Part shown: in pieces, positions 34,696 to 46,565 of the stretch | How the letters are laid out: each line of letters opens with the position of its first letter | Numbering within the stretch: position 1 is the first letter of the stretch | Assembly: GCA_029953675.1 (NCBI GenBank) | Contig: JAMWBK010000001.1 | Span: 3,210,001 to 3,274,000, forward strand | DNA length: 64,000 bases | Direction of reading: 5' to 3' | Source: Rhodosorus marinus | Lineage: Eukaryota; Rhodophyta; Stylonematophyceae; Stylonematales; Stylonemataceae | Made by a program: the position numbers and the translations under genes | The notes under the pieces: model-generated | Seen by the model: only the letters and a program-made list of their open reading frames with translations | Database searches by the model: none | What the model was told of the DNA's origin: nothing

Positions 34696-35544
34696 TCATC
34701 TCGGTGGACCGACGTTCCTCCGCTTAAAGGGCCTCTCCTCTAGATTGTTTGAGACAAGCGATCGGAGGTCAGAGGTGGTAGCGATGAGACTCTCCTGCTC
34801 GTCCCAATCCGACAGAAAATTAGTACTCTCAAAGGCTTCCGTTATAAGCGATCGTCGTATTGGACATAGCCCACTTTTCTCCATCTCCTGAAACAAAGCA
34901 AACGCGCAGAAGCGACGTCTTTTAGACTTTTCTGAAATCGAGCGAGGACATGCGGTGCATCTCCACCGACCGACTTGTACGCTAAGATTTCAGTGTCTTT
35001 TGCGAGGAGCAGTCGAAATAGTTTGTCTCTCTGGCTCGTAAGCGCTGACTGTACGTCAAGCAAGGGTTGGACGAGCTCATCCCTGACCACTACTTGGCTG
35101 AGCTCAGGGGAAGCCGGCTGGAGGACGAAAACCCATTCGAACTGGATCCCGTCCATTTCTGCAGTGAATTTGATTTTCAATTTTCTCCTTTCCTTGCCAT
35201 TGTGTACTTCCTCTATTCTTGGGTCAGCCCGGTCCACCAGGCTTTGCACTTCCAAGAGCACATCGTGGTCCGTCACACTTTCCTCGCCCGGATAGTGGGA
35301 CTGGCCACGCACAAAGTACGTTCTGTTCATTCAGACAATAATGCTCTACGTACGAGGTGTTGGTTGTTTGGGACGGTATTACCTCTCGTTGCTGTCTAAA
35401 CCCCACCCCATCGACGTCGCAAGTGAATACCGTACCGAAGTCTGTCGCAACCACTCGATACGGCAACTCAGCTAGTTCGAACTTGGCTATGAATCCTTTC
35501 TCGATACGTCGCCACCTTGACGCTACAGGCTTGGAGTCGCTCAT
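34696..35544 (-). CDS. NHEJ1: XLF/Cernunnos-like non-homologous end-joining factor
   Basis: XLF stimulates DNA ligase IV/XRCC4 and bridges broken DNA ends. Three exons (35544-35383, 35300-34917, 34887-34696) join in phase 0 and give 245 residues; human XLF has 299. The head domain begins with WRRIEKGFIAKFELAELPYR. After the intron comes LKIKFTAEMDGIQFEWVFVL, then QPASPELSQVVVRDELVQPL leading into the coiled-coil stalk DVQSALTSQRDKLFRLLLAK with DTEILAYKSVGG. This order and spacing match XLF (the human block ends HMKDLEIQDYQESG). The short C-terminal tail ends KRRNVGPPR, basic like the Ku-binding end of XLF. The second intron uses a GTCGCT donor. XRCC4 or PAXX relatives share the fold, but the DLEI-like segment favours XLF. 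Confidence 0.8.
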
Positions 35545-36098
35545 CTGTCATTTAGCTCCCACGCGCGCAGCTATTAACCGTGGTCGGCAGAGTTCGTCCT
35601 TAATCCAGCATGACTCTCCGGCCAAAAGCAGAACCGAATTGGGAGCTGACGGTTCCTAGTCGGCTGTAGAATGACGTCACACATCCGCTCAATAAGAACG
35701 ATTCCTTCAACATTCAGTGGAGTCATCAAGCTAACGGAATTGTTTAGGGAAAAGCGAAGACGTTTTCACCACCTCCAGCGGTCCGAAGCTCTGACGACAA
35801 CGGGTGCATAGAAAGTAGGTGATTGGTCAACTGTCATCCTAAAATAGTAACTAAGTATATTAATTGGATAATAATATTACTAAGTGAGCTTATTAACCAA
35901 ATAAATTGGACTACAATATAAACTTGAGCGGTGGTTGGTTAAAGGGAATTAATAAGGAACAACGGGCGCTTACGAGGACACCGACCGATACATGTATCGG
36001 GTTTGCTCAGTAGCCAGCAGAAGGATTGGTGTGAGTCGACTGAGGCTATAGGAGTGGAGATTTAGAATAAAAGTCTGAATTTTTGAGTTTGCTAGAAC
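35545..36098. other. Divergent intergenic region between XLF and Noc1 genes
   Basis: 554 bases lie between two divergent start codons. The central part (about 35840-35950) is AT-rich and contains TTAATTGG and TAATATTAC-type words. It probably carries both promoters, but I cannot point to defined elements. Confidence 0.45.
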
Positions 36099-39000
36099 AT
36101 GGCAAAATCAGTGGGAACGAGGAGGAGTAGTGGAGGACGGACGACCAAGAAGAAGTCATCAGGTGTGCCAGAATTGGAATTGCAAACTCTGGCAGAAGAT
36201 TCGGTTCGATTGTTTTGATGTTTGTTTTCTTCGTTTTGCAGGTTTTTGCTGAATTTAAACATAAGTCTTCACTGTCGTCGTGTCCATTCTTTAGATGAAC
36301 AGAAAACAAGGGCTGAAATGAAAGTGGATATGGATCCCGAAGAGCTCGAGCATCCAGAGATTTCCGGTACGGAAGGCCCCTGAAAGTCATGAGTGTTTCT
36401 TGGACGTCGTTCTTCCGTCTCAGCGCCCGTTGCTGTTTTCTCTGTCTGGCTTCAGGAGAATTTATTGATCCGGATGAATTCTTCAGCAAGGAAAAGAAGA
36501 ATCGTCGCAATGAGCGTCGCGACAAGGGAAAACAGAAGAGGGCTCAGAATAAGAAACCTGGAGCGCCCAAAGCAACTGCAGAGGATCGAAAGCTTGTAGC
36601 AGATGAGGACTTCGTCCAGGGGCGCTGGTTTGAGTGCATGCCAGAGTGGAGTCAGACCGAGGATGGTAGGATGCTGCAGTACGTTCGACATGGTTCCCTG
36701 GAAGTATTGCAGGAGCTCAAACATTGGACCAATTCAAAACCCTCCAGGCACGGTGATGACAACAGAAGAAGAGGAGTCAGCCAAGCAGCTTCTGGGAAAA
36801 GCTCGAGAAGTATATGACAAACGGTTCAGTGAACAAGCGTCGCGCAATGCGTCTTTCGCGCAAGGCACCATCCAGGATCAAATCTCTGCTCTAACATTGT
36901 CGATACAGGAGTCTCCTGTTCATCATCTGGACGAGCTACTGAAGCTCCTGAACTACTGTTCAAAGAAGGTAGAGCGAACACGAATGCTAAGTTCGATAGC
37001 CGGGCCATGTGCTCCAAGATTCTAAACACCTGGGTGATCGCATCCAAATTCTTTCTCCCGCCGCACGCAGTCTGCGAGGGTCAAACACTTGGCCGTCCTC
37101 GCGTTCCAGGATCTGCTCCTTAATGACCTCTTGCCGGACAGACCGCTGAAGTCGTTTCAGTCTAGGACCGGTCCTAGTACTCGTCAGGGCCTCTCAAATA
37201 GACACTTGCTGTACGCCTACTTTGAGTCTGTACGTATTGCATTTCTCGCTCCGTAGCTTCGATTGTGCTGGCAATTCTTCCGACCCATGTCATGGATTGC
37301 CCGTGTATGCTTAGAGCGAAGATGTTATCCTTCTGGGGATGGTGGTGTTGTTTAGCACACAGAGGGAAATATCACAACGCTTATGCCGAAAAGCTCTATC
37401 TATCCTTCTTCGGTCCAGGAGCTGAAGAAGGCAGTTTCGAAGTTCGTTGAAATCGTCCGACTGGAGTCACTGGAAGGAGTTCCACATATGAGAACGAGCG
37501 CGGTAATGAAATCTCGTTCTCCGCTTAGACCATCGCTACCCGAAGAAACTTGACTTCACAAGGGCTCTTAATTGTGCCGTTGGCTTCTTTCTGCTCCGCG
37601 TTTTCAATGCATTTGTTCTAGATTGGTATTGCATACAACGTGCTTGTGGACAAGCCTGAAGGAGAGAGACTTCTTCTGGGTATCGTTGTTAACAAAATTG
37701 GTGACCCTGAGAGGAAGGTCGCCACCAAGGCAATCTATTCACTTCAGAAGCTTCTGGAGAGGCACCCAGCCATGAAGTCGATCGTTTTGTCGTACGTCCT
37801 TCTCGAGAGTTCTCAAGATCGTCAAACAGTCTGATCTATGTGGATGAGAGCATTGAACAAAAGCACTCCTCCTAACACGCCTCTTGTCCTGCCCGCGTTA
37901 CAGTCAGGTCGAAGAGTTGGTCTTCAGGAAGAACGTGAAAAGGCGCACTCAGTACTACGCTATCACTTTCATGAACCAGGTTCAATTCTCGGAGAGGTGA
38001 GTGGACAGGGTCGTTCTAGTTTTTTAAATGCTACTACTTCGCCATCGTGCCCGGAGACAAAAAGATCGTCTCCCTCGAGCTGAAAACTTGTTGAGCCCGG
38101 CTGACTGCATGACCATGTGTATTCTCATCTCCAGCGATATTGTATTGTCGAGGTCGATGATAAATACGTACTTGACGCTCTTCAACAAACTTACCTTGGA
38201 TGCAGACGAGATAGATCTGGATGTATACGAGAGCAAGCTTGTCGCATCGATCCTTGTTGGTAGGACGAAAAACGACCAACCTTCACACCATGTTTTCTAT
38301 GAAATGCTGACTCAACAACTGTGCTGCGGAACAATCAGGAGTCAATCGCGCGTTTCCGTACTCAAATGCTGAGGTCGATTCATTGTATGATACGTCCCAG
38401 TTCGAGGTGCTGTTTCGGGTAAGAGGCTAGCCACAGGGCGTATGAGACTTGGTTTCCGTCCTGCTTGCTGAGTAGGAGGGTAATACGCAAACAGGTTTCA
38501 CACGCGCGCTCTTTTCGATCGTCAACGCAGGCCTTTGCGTTGCTGCAGCAAGTTGCTGCCTCACGAGAGTCCATGTCCGACCGATTTCATCGAGCCTTGT
38601 ATGCAAAACTCTCTAGCCCGGAGCTGAGAGAGGCCAAGAACCCCAGCGCCTTTCTGAATATCGTGTACAAAGCGATGAAGAATGATACCAAGGTGCGGCG
38701 TTCCTCGCTTCGTCAGTTTGCGTCCTCTAACGACAATTCCGAGATGCAGAAGTCTAACTTTCGATGTCACCAAACACATGTCAAATATCAGATTCCGCGC
38801 GTCCAGGCTTTTGCCAAGCGCTTGCTCCAGGTACCGCTTGAGATACTCATGGGGATTACCCAGCAGCTCATTTGTGCTTTCAGTAGCCTACTAAATTGCT
38901 GTCAACTGTTTTCGCATCTGCTGCAGGTCGCTCTAAATTCGTCGCCGGGGTTTGCCAGTGGTTCTTTATCCATTGTATCCAAGGGCGTTCTCGAAAGTCG

Positions 39001-40345
39001 CGCTGGGACTCTACAGTCCTTCATCAACCTCCCAGAAGCAGAGAATGAGATCGAGAACTTTGTGGACGTTGAGACGGATGCGGACAAGGGCGGCCAGGAT
39101 CCGAATTCAGGGAAGATTCCAATGCTGGAGGACCCCTACGATCCCACTAGTCGGGATCCACTCCATTGCTGTGCGGAGAAATCATCGCTATGGGAACTTT
39201 GTGTTTTGAACCAGCACTTTCACCCAACAGTTAAGAAGTATGCCGAAGACCTTCTCGTGAAAGAGAAGAGCATTCAAAGCTTGGGTAAGACAAGTTCATG
39301 GAGTCGGCCTTCAATGCTTTGTACCTATTGCCTAAGCATGGAGCCGTTGGACTGTGCCTTTATCTAGGAAACCCCCTGCTAGACTACTCGTTGCTTGCGT
39401 TTCTTGACCGATTCGTTTATAAGAAACCTAAGAGACATGTGTCTGTCTCGCTTCATGAGAAGGGGGAACGGTCCGGGGATAGCAGACCCCTGGCAAACTC
39501 TCCTGGTTTCAGAAAGATGGCAGAGGCCGGTGAAGTCGCTGAAGACGATAAATTCTATTTGAGGTAGGCTCCTCTCCTGTTGACAAGGCTTGCAGCCGAC
39601 CTGTCCTATGTACAAGTGGCTACACAATACCGATGATCAAGCGCGAAACCTGACTGGTCGAATTTCCTGATGCAGGTATTTTGAGGACAGATGGTCCAGG
39701 CAACCAGAAGCTGACGATGTGGATCTAGGCAGTGAAGATGAAGACCTGGATGAGGAGGAAGAAATAGATCGGGCGTTCGAGGAGGCGATGAGGGAGGAGC
39801 ATAGGATGGCCAAAGGCTCTGATGATGATGAAAGCAGTCTCGATGAGGATGCGTTCAAGGTGGGGGTTTTGAGATTGAGGCTCAATAGATGACCGAATTT
39901 GTCCAGCGCTTGAGCTAATTGAGAGAGAGCACTAGGGCCTTCCTGCGATTCGCTTTGTGTTCTAACATCAAACTTCCTTTTACAGGCCGCCATGAAGGAG
40001 TACGAGAAGAACCACCCAGACGGCCAAGACGGGGACAACCTCTTGACTGGAATGCCGATCAGCGATCCCTCTGATGACGAAGAGCTCTCGGTGGACAAGT
40101 TAGAAGAACAGCTTGAAGACCAAGATTATGAGGAAGAGAAGACAAAATCAAAACGGAAGAAGCAAAAGATGTCGGTGTTTGCGTCAGCCGACGACTACAC
40201 AGAGGCAGTGGACTCGATCATGGCATTGGAGAGGGAGCAGATGAGTGATGAAGAGGACGGGCGCAAACGGACCTTACGTCCAAACGGGAAAAATCGAAAG
40301 CGGGAGAGGACTAGGGTCAGTACAACGTTTGAAGGCGAAAACTAA
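36099..40345 (+). CDS. CEBPZ: Noc1/Mak21/CEBPZ ribosome biogenesis protein (CBF domain)
   Basis: Noc1/Mak21 works with Noc2 in export and maturation of pre-60S ribosomal subunits in the nucleolus. Exon 1 (36099-36162, MAKSVGTRRSSGGRTTKKK) is followed by about a dozen short exons. Landmarks: FIDPDEFFSKEKKNRR; NKIGDPERKVATKAIYSLQK with LLERHPAMKSIVL; VRRVQAFAKRLLQVAL-type text across an intron near 38690-38930; and the CBF core YDPTSRDPLHCCAEKSSLWE followed by HFHPTVKKYAEDLL. The hallmark GNPLLDYSLLAFLDRFVYKK is at about 39370-39430. The C-terminus is strongly acidic then basic (EDLDEEEEID, later KSKRKKQK), as in the family. The stop is at 40345. Exon edges between 36800 and 39300 are approximate. 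The family call is secure. Confidence 0.92.
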
Positions 40346-41995
40346 GGGGGTCAATCCAACTAACACTTACTAATCTGCCAAGACCTGCCGATGGTGGTAT
40401 GTCTAAGCGAGCACCCAGGAGCAAATTTTTGACCGCAATGCCTGGCTTGTAGATTCTTTTTGTCCCAGAGTTGTCTGGAAACTCATTCCACAAGCCCAGC
40501 CCAGCGCTGAATACTAACTGATAAACTAAGGGTCGTATTCGAGAGATTCGTAAGCAGGTAGTGCGGAGATTATGGCGTTACCGGCAAGGGCAACTCTTTT
40601 TGAGATGCCCGAAACCTGAGTCTTTTGGGACGTCAAAGCCTGCCTGACCAAGAACCAAGCACCCCCTGGCGGTTCCCATATTCCATTCCAGACAATGCCC
40701 GCAGGCAAAGTAGAGAACCCGCTCATTTTCAACAGCCGTCCACTAGAGACGCAGACGCTATTCACAGCTATCCTCGGTCGTATCAAATCTAGTCTCCTAA
40801 ACCCTCTATCTCCAGGAACGTTTCCACTTCTCTGTCGGCCTTCCCCTAACCTCCCAAACGCTATTCGTACACTGCACACTCCACCACAGTACGAAAAAGA
40901 ATCATTCGCCCACAGTGCTAACCCGAAATATTCATCCAAAATATAAGAGTCGTAGTCGTTGATACATTTCCTGTTCAAAATCGATATATATAGTGCAGAA
41001 GTATCATTCGCCACGCTTTCTTGGCCACGATAACTATATAAATTTACTGTTGAGATTTAAGGTGATGTTGTTTTTTTTGGTTAAACGGGTTTGGGCTGAA
41101 AAGTACATGACATGTGGGCACTTTTCACGCAACGTTAGGATACGTAAGCCTAGGGTTTCGCTAGGACGTACAGGAGAAAGGGAGCCCTCCCCGGAAGAGC
41201 TTGGCGCAGCAAACCAAACCTGCTCGGCCATTCGATAGCCGTAGACTCTGGATCTCTGTGCAAAAATCCGAGTGTGTACGCTCATCGTGATCAGGTCTCC
41301 CCCATAGTGACTCTGAACAATGCCCTGCCGCTCTTGTGTACCGCGATAGTCATACCTTCAATCGTCGTGCCTGATCCCCCCAAAAAGCAGTGTACGGGGC
41401 ACCGCAGATCCCTCCTACAATCCGCCAAAATGAAAAGCAAAAATTTGCAGAGGCCTGGTATCCCCCGAAGCCGACTCGGACGTAATACAGTTCCAAAGGT
41501 GAGTGCCGCATTTTACCTACAATCTTGCATCAAACCATCCCTCGACAACTCTGTTTGCTGTTGAATAAGTAGTCACACATTTGTGACTCCCGTTTCCCTG
41601 TCCGTTTGACAAGGTCGCTGGTAGTTTTCCAGCAAAACAATGCCGATCTTGCCCGTCATCGACAACCCAGATAAATGACCAACTCAGACAGTGCTGGGAG
41701 TGGAAAACACATCACATTTGAAGGGGATGGAGAGAGAGGTTAAGTTGTACCAGTTTGGGGGAAGGGGGAAAGATCTGTATCTGTAGGAAGGGTTACCAGT
41801 TTTTGGATTTCTTGAGGACTTTGATCTTTTGCCTGGAGATTATGACATCGATTTTGAGAAGTAGAGGTGGTAAGAATTTTCCGCGGATGATGTTGAGTTG
41901 TTTTTCTTTCGTATTGGCCTTCAGCTGTTTCGCTGTTTGCTTTTGGCCAGTTCCCCAATGTGATCTGCCGTTCCGCTGGTCCTAGTCTTGCAGCG
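40346..41995. other. Intergenic stretch with one weak small-protein candidate
   Basis: 1.65 kb between Noc1 and the RCC1-repeat gene. Apart from the candidate at 40526-40726, no coding exon was supported. A TATATATAG motif is at 40985-40993, upstream of that candidate on its strand. Confidence 0.4.
40526..40726 (-). CDS. Candidate small protein, 66 residues
   Basis: A minus-strand frame beginning MSGFSTLPAGIVWNGIWEPP and ending ALPAYESLEYDP reads like a compact single-pass or peripheral membrane protein. It contains GGAWFLVRQALTSQ and a small-residue-rich VALAGNAIISALP. The open frame continues upstream to 41014, but that part looks less protein-like. I do not recognise the family, and there is no second line of evidence. 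Confidence 0.28.
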   Translation of the reverse strand: MSGFSTLPAGIVWNGIWEPPGGAWFLVRQALTSQKTQVSGISKRVALAGNAIISALPAYESLEYDP

Positions 41996-43823
41996 ATGGG
42001 ATCGCAACTGGATTTTGGTTTGATTCGCGCTAGTGCTCTTGTCTGCGATACTTATCGTGGGTTTTCTCTCGGAATACTCTTGAAAATCGAATAGGTCTAG
42101 CCGCAGCCGGAATCGCCGCGACCGCGGGTTTGTTGGGGCATTACGCCGCTTACTGCGATGAGAAGGTAAATTGGTAGCCTCGATCTTAATGTGAGTATTT
42201 CGGAAACGACTAAGGAAGTGAGAAATTTTTACCCTCCTATGCCACGAATAGTCATCAGCCAATCAGATGCTAACATATGGCCTCAATGTCATCGGGCAGC
42301 TTGGCATCGGGCACGATCGCCCAATGGCCAGGCCGGAGAGGGTATCGGATCTGGATGGGTTCAGCCTGGAGAGCATCGCGTTAGGAGATAATGCTACTGC
42401 AGCGTGAGGATTGATGTGAATCATACGGGAGACTGCCTTTGGCAAAAATTGCTGATTATCCCCTGCTCGCGGCTTGGAACAAAACCAGGATCACCCGGGA
42501 AGGAACATTGTACACTTGGGGATCGGGCGCCTACGGTCGGTTAGGTCACGGTGACGAGTCATCTCTCAACCTTCCACGAAGAAACGAGCACTTGAGCGGG
42601 AGAAGAATCGTTCAAGTTGCTCTGGGTGGGTTCCACGCGCTCGCTCTGGACGATCAGGGATCCGTGTACTCGTGGGGTCGGGCCCTCGCTGCCGGTCAGG
42701 ACTCCCGGGACAATGTTTATATTCCGTCCCAGGTCCGTGGAGAACTTGATAACGTCAAGGTAGGTCGTCGGCAACGGTGGAGCACAATCCTCTGCTAGTG
42801 CGGGCTAGACGACGCGTTAAGTTTACTTTGCTGGCAACGTTCTGACAAGTGTGCTTCTACAAACTGTAGGTTCAAGCTGTAGCTGCTGGCAGACTTCACT
42901 GTGCAGCCGTAGGAGAAGATGGGAGTGTGTATACTTGGGGGAACAACATGGAGGGAGAACTTGGACAGGGGGATAAGAGAAACAGGACAGTGCCCAAGCG
43001 TGTACAAGGGCTTCAGGATAAGAGAGCGGTCAACGTCGCTTGTGGTAGAGATTTCACGTTGGTACTTCTTGACGATGGTACCTTGTACTCTTGTGGCGCG
43101 GACGATTATGGACAGGTGAGTGCTCCGAAGCTTGGCTGAACAGAGTTCCAGAGTCGAAACCCATCGAGCCAACAGGGATTATGATTTCTCACTTCGTTCT
43201 GTGCAGTTGGGACTAGGACGGGGCCATGACCAAAGGTACGTAACGATCCCGAGCCGTGTCGTTGGAGGATTGGCGGAGGTCAAGGAAGTCGTCGCTGGGG
43301 ACTATCACAGTTGTGCTGTCACCCAATCTGGGGCTGTGTTCACGTGGGGTATCGGTCGCGAAGGGCAGCTTGGTCACGGAGAGAAGTCAGATCAAGCCAT
43401 TCCAAAGAAGGTGGACGGACTAGACGATGTAGAGGTCGAGCAGGTACGCAAGGGAATCGATTTTTCTCACGGGTCGCTGAAAAGCCCTTTCCGTTTGCTT
43501 ACACTCCCGTGCGTGAAATGCCAAGGTATGCTGTGGTGGTGGCCACAGCGGTGCAATCTCATCCTCGGGTGAACTGTATCTCTGGGGACGCGGCAGGGAC
43601 GGTCAGCTGGGCAGAGAAGGAGAGCTGGAATCCATCGCTGCTTATAGGCTTGTTCCAACGCGCGTTGAATCATTACGCACTTTCTATGTGATCCAGGTAT
43701 GTCCCCCCTCCGACGCAGAGGTCCTCGTAGTCGTATTCAGCGGCTTGCTGAGCAATACTTTCATCCGCGCAGGCCGGGTTGGGGTCAGATCATAGTGCGG
43801 TCCTCGCGAAGATGAAGGACTAG
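41996..43823 (+). CDS. RCC1-repeat protein with N-terminal hydrophobic anchor
   Basis: RCC1-type beta-propeller of about 414 residues from eight exons: 41996-42056, 42095-42165, 42267-42403, 42489-42759, 42870-43115, 43207-43443, 43526-43696 and 43773-43823, all in phase. Propeller blades are plain: LTYGLNVIGQLGIGHD, LYTWGSGAYGRLGHGD, VYSWGRALAAG, VYTWGNNMEGELGQGD, LYSCGADDYGQLGLGR, VFTWGIGREGQLGHGE and LYLWGRGRDGQLG, each with the usual HxxA/CxAV turn. Exon 2 encodes a small-residue hydrophobic stretch (LAAAGIAATAGLLGHYAAY). It may be a membrane anchor or mitochondrial signal, recalling mitochondrial RCC1-like proteins (RCC1L/FMP25). Nuclear RCC1 would lack it. The start exon is short and the least certain part. 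Whether it acts as an exchange factor cannot be inferred. Confidence 0.85.
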
Positions 43824-44104
43824 TTTTGCGGAAAACGGGCTGGAAAGAGATGAATAAGCTATCTGTTGCTGGTTTCCACAAAAAGGAAGACCAGTTCTAC
43901 TTTCACGCTAGCCTGCAGGCTTGTCAGCATCGGACCGGTACATCCAGGCGACGAAGGAGGCTCTGTGACCGCTCCCCTGACCCAACGCGGGAACCTTCTT
44001 TTTTGTTACAGACGATCTTTACAAGTTTTTGCAAGGGGTAACTGCAGTGCCTGCCTCCATGTGTACAACAAAAGAAACGATCGATGAGAAGAGCAACGTC
44101 TTTC

Positions 44105-45646
44105 TCACTTGTGAATAACAATATTAATAACACCTCCAAGGTGGTCAGTCCTCGGCCTGTACTGCCTCTCACGTAAATACTCCTCAACTCTGGGCCTTAT
44201 CTTTACACTTCCTCCGGTCGACTTGCCTGAGCGCATCGGAAGACAAATGTGGGTTTTCCTCAGACGCTTTCAGGGGGTCCACGGTCAAGCGAGGAACCAA
44301 AGCCGGGAAAGCACACAGAACAACTCCAAGGGAGTGATGAACGACGGCCTTCTATGGTCATTTTCACGTGCTCGCCCGGATCGACAAATACACTGCTAGA
44401 AAAATAAGACTCACCTCTGCCGGTGATAAATTCTATCCTCTTACCACTCCTGCCATCGGTTCTCTCCTCACAATCCAGCTTCAGCGAAACGAGTTTGAGG
44501 GCATCCTCTACGTTAAACCCGTGGAGATCGATAGACGTCTTTTGGTTAAACCTAGATTCCAGGAATTTGCTCTGAGTGAGTCGAAATACGAACTGACTCA
44601 TGAAGGCTTTTCCTGCTCGTTTCGGGGTGCCTCTCACGTAATGTCTTTGGATAAGAGTTTGAGCATCTCGTCGAAGAGGTCATCGTACTCCTTCTTCGAC
44701 CGTTCACAGCTCTGATAAGCTTCAGGAGTTCTCGCGCTCTGAGCGAGAACCAGCCTGGATTCGTATTTTTGATAGGCAATCGAAGCATCCGCCATTGTCC
44801 TATTAACTTGCGCGGAGTTGTCTACGAGACCGTCCACCATAACCACCGACTATATCCATCATACGTAGAGCATCACAATTGTCAATCGCGGGGTCGGACT
44901 TTCCGCAAAACTGAATGCGAAATGAAGCGCTCACCCTCGAAACTGTACCACTCGCGTTGGATCCGCATTCCCCCCCAGTCTGAGGGCGTTCTCTGCTGGA
45001 CGCAGGCCAGTTGGTCTTGGCGACCTTGTCTGACCCTGCACCTGGTTCATACGTTCTGGGATCAAACAGACTGACGATAAAGTCTTCAGCGATACTGCTA
45101 TCCCCATCCGCCTGGGAGAACAGGTCCTTGATTACGTTGTCGTCAACTGATGGATACTTCTTCTTCAGCTCCTGAACTTTAAACTTGCTATGCACGGTGT
45201 TGTTTTCAGTCCAGTCGTTTCGCTCTGCTTCGCCACGGAGATTAGCTTCGATTTCAGCCATGGACAATACAATGCCTCTGTTCCTTCGTTTTTGATTCGG
45301 AGCCTCACAGCTCTCAAGACCAAAACTCTTGGTCTCTGCTTCCAGCTGAGCCTTACGAGGGGGGGGACATGAGCAAGTTAGAGGAGTTGTTTAGTTCTCA
45401 TAGCCGCGGGATCACCGGACAACAGGGCAAATTTTGAGAGAACAAGAACCAAGAAAACGTCAATAAACGCACCATGTCTGGATCATGAGCAAAGGAAGCC
45501 TCAGCGACCATATCACAGAGCGTCACAAACGCCTCCTTCCGGCTTAGGCTCATTTCCACGACGCTCCGAACAACGTCCTCCGGCAAACTCGAAAACTCCT
45601 CCCACAGCTCCCTCACAAGCCCTTCTCTTCCTTCGTTCCCATCCAT
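44105..45646 (-). CDS. CUE2: CUE-CUE-SMR protein, Cue2/NONU-1-like
   Basis: Yeast Cue2 and worm NONU-1 use CUE domains to bind ubiquitinated collided ribosomes and an SMR domain to cleave the stalled mRNA. Exons 45646-45473, about 45351-44935, 44849-44638, 44596-44415 and 44226-44105 join in phase for about 368 residues. Residues ~10-50 form a first CUE-like three-helix unit (LWEEFSSLPEDVVRSVVEMS). A second CUE is clear: VQELKKKYPSVDDNVIKDLF. Then comes a DUF1771-like helical hairpin (AYQKYESRLVLAQSART). The SMR domain follows: SIDLHGFNVEDALKLVSLKL with the catalytic-loop DLHG, IEFITGRG at the exon end, and KSTGGSVKIRPRVEEYLRER before the stop. Choosing the 44226 acceptor restores the GRG...GG.VKIRP motif. 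The role in no-go decay is inferred from architecture. Confidence 0.85.
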
Positions 45647-46565
45647 CCCTACACCCCTTCAATTCCATCCAAAACATAACAGCTTCCAAACCCGTTCTAA
45701 CCTAACCAAACCAAATACAAATACTAACATACATCCTCTTCCACCCGCCCCACCACCGCTACACCTCTTACCCACACCTTCCCCAGCCCTTCCCCAACCA
45801 GAAAACTAATCCGAACGGAAAAGAATCTGTACGAGACCATCCATAAAACATGAAAAATACAATCTCATAACCCAAAACTCAAACCAGAATCCGGTTCCAG
45901 ATTAGTAGCTTAGTACTGAAAACGGATAGTTTTGGTACTATTAGTACTTCGCACAATCTGATCAAACACAAAAATAGCCGCGGGCGCATATGGTTTAGCA
46001 GGAGGTTGGAGGCGGATTTGTGAAGGATTAAACTCGCTTGCCACCGTAGACTTACTTACCACCAGGACGAGAGGATGACGCAGCGATTGAAACTGGCAAC
46101 GTGAGGCCAGAGTTCAAGTGATTCTACTGACTCCCCCCTCCCACCTCCGTCGCCAGTTCCTTTTGCTCCAACAGGGATACGCGCTCTCAACATTCCCATC
46201 TCCCCTCTGGTACAGACCGGGAAGCTGAGGAAGTGGATCTGGATTCTGAGAGACTGGGAAGGAACTGCTTGGTAGAGAGCCCTGTTGCGTATCTGGAGAG
46301 CTCGGAGAGGTTTCGCTGCTTCTAACAAGCAAATTTCGTGGTTTTGTCAGGGCGCGAGGCAGTTCTTTGTTCAATCATGGGTTGAGCTGGCAAGCTTACG
46401 TCTGCTTCACAGTGGCGTCTGCTCCACGCGTGCTTGTGCTTTCCGTTTGCGGGGGACGTTTTCGAAGGGTTGGCGTCTTCACCCGCTGGACAAACCCTCA
46501 GGACTTTGGATGAAGTGCGAGTGGCATGAGATACTGTAGCTTGAGAAGAGATTAGAAGCTTTTCA
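45647..46565. other. Divergent intergenic region, CUE-SMR and sirtuin promoters
   Basis: 919 bases lie between two divergent starts. Strongly C- and A-biased sequence (45650-45850) lies next to the CUE-SMR start. No coding exon was recognised. Confidence 0.4.
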
